Part shown: piece after piece, positions 5,656 to 6,123 of the stretch
Position numbering within the stretch: position 1 is the stretch's first letter
How the letters are laid out: every line of letters begins with the position of its first letter
Origin: Roseburia sp.
GTDB lineage: Bacteria > Bacillota > Clostridia > Lachnospirales > Lachnospiraceae
Direction: 5' to 3'
NCBI GenBank assembly: GCA_017626625.1
Contig: JAGAIK010000355.1
Location: 1-6,123, forward strand
Length of the DNA stretch: 6,123 nt
Translations under genes and position numbers: made by a program
The notes under the pieces: model-generated
Told to the model about the DNA's origin: nothing
Seen by the model: the letters and a program-made list of their open reading frames with translations, nothing else
Database searches by the model: none

Positions 5656-6123
5656 ATGCTAGAAGCAGGAGATTTGCAGGCAATCCGCGGTGTCATTGAG
5701 GACACGATGGAAAAACGGGATATACAGGCGATTCGTGACGCAGTTGAGGACGTCATGGAAAAGCGGGATATGCAGGTAATTCATGACGCAGTTGAAGATA
5801 TCATGGAGAAACGAGACTTGCAGGCAATCCGCAGCGTAGTTGAAGACGTGATGGAGAAACGAGATTTGCAGGCAATTCGCAGTGTAGTCGAAGACGTGAT
5901 GGAGAAACGGGATTTGCAGGCGATACGTGACGTAGTTGAAGATGTCATGGAGAAACGGGATACGCAGGTAATCCGCAGTATTGTTGAAGATGTGGTTGAC
6001 GAGAAAGTAAATGACATCATAGACAGACGTGTTCCTGTAATCATAGACGAGAAAGTAAATGACATCATAGACAAACGTGTTCCCGTAATCATAGACGAGA
6101 GAGTAAATGACATCATAGACAGA
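5656..6123 (+). CDS. Octad-repeat helical protein of unknown function, 3' truncated by window edge
   Basis: The gene starts at ATG 5656 behind a strong ribosome binding site and stays open for 156 codons to the window edge, so its C-terminus is missing. After MLEA the protein is built only of 16-residue repeats: seven of type RDLQAIRSVVEDVMEK (residues 5-116), then two and a half of type KVNDIIDRRVPVIIDE (117-156). Both types can be divided into 8-residue halves sharing the pattern x-V-x-D-I/V-I/M-D/E-K/R. Charged and hydrophobic residues alternate as in amphipathic helices, but the 8/16 period is not that of a heptad coiled coil. There is no signal peptide or membrane segment in this part, so a cytoplasmic location is likely. 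The opening, with DLQAI near the N-terminus, resembles small repetitive helical proteins that I recall as recurrent hypotheticals in Clostridia; no function is known to me. It forms its own transcription unit after the tRNA. Confidence 0.85.
   Translation, partial: MLEAGDLQAIRGVIEDTMEKRDIQAIRDAVEDVMEKRDMQVIHDAVEDIMEKRDLQAIRSVVEDVMEKRDLQAIRSVVEDVMEKRDLQAIRDVVEDVMEKRDTQVIRSIVEDVVDEKVNDIIDRRVPVIIDEKVNDIIDKRVPVIIDERVNDIIDR
5668..6123 (+). repeat. In-frame 48-bp tandem repeats (two related types)
   Basis: Seven 48-bp units begin at 5668, 5716, 5764, 5812, 5860, 5908 and 5956, followed by units of a second type at 6004, 6052 and 6100, the last cut by the window edge. The units starting at 5812 and 5860 encode identical residues yet differ at four silent positions; those at 6004 and 6052 differ at only two bases. 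The array can expand or contract without changing frame. Confidence 0.95.

Noticed and set aside
5781..6116. Minus-strand periodic open frame (MMSFTLSSM repeats)
   Set aside because: It is the shadow of the in-frame 48-bp repeats of the + strand gene, which has a perfect ribosome binding site and a more protein-like composition.
5668..6123. CRISPR array
   Set aside because: Units are contiguous, coding, and differ mainly at silent positions; there are no unique spacers between identical repeats.

Overview
The window looks like chromosome or integrated-element DNA from a gut-type Firmicute of class Clostridia, most likely Lachnospiraceae. This is inferred from several things: TTGCAA/TTGACA-type promoters with A-rich -10 boxes, AGGAGG ribosome binding sites, InlB B-repeat (Listeria-Bacteroides repeat) surface-protein modules, an IS30-family transposase of Firmicutes type, and a tRNA gene without an encoded CCA end. 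Species cannot be named from the sequence.

Layout. Bases 1-3694 are the 3' part of a very large mosaic surface or secreted protein whose N-terminus lies upstream of the window. In order it has InlB-type modules, a glycine-rich lectin/ALK-like domain, more InlB-type modules, an acidic spacer, an Ig-like module, and a charged helical C-terminal tail with no LPXTG motif or membrane anchor. A 13-bp perfect hairpin terminator follows at 3703-3739. Bases 3773-3961 hold an orphan, diverged second copy of only the C-terminal tail of that protein, without a usable start: a gene remnant. Bases 3962-4162 contain no gene, only the promoter and ribosome binding site of the next one. Bases 4163-5200 are an apparently intact IS30-family transposase. 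Bases 5201-5391 have no gene but carry a near-consensus promoter, a long hairpin and the promoter of a tRNA-Leu(CAA) gene (5392-5474), which ends in its own terminator. From 5656 to the right edge runs an incomplete gene for a strongly periodic helical protein made almost entirely of 8/16-residue repeats, with its own promoter and a strong ribosome binding site.

How the parts relate. These look like separate transcription units, all on the + strand, rather than one operon. The large adhesin-like gene followed by a tail-only remnant and an insertion sequence, next to a tRNA gene, reads as a rearranged accessory region. The most interesting signals are the conserved, duplicated C-terminal tail, the two InlB modules that appear to be split by inserted domains, and the octad-repeat protein. 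None of these gives proof of a wholly new system on its own.
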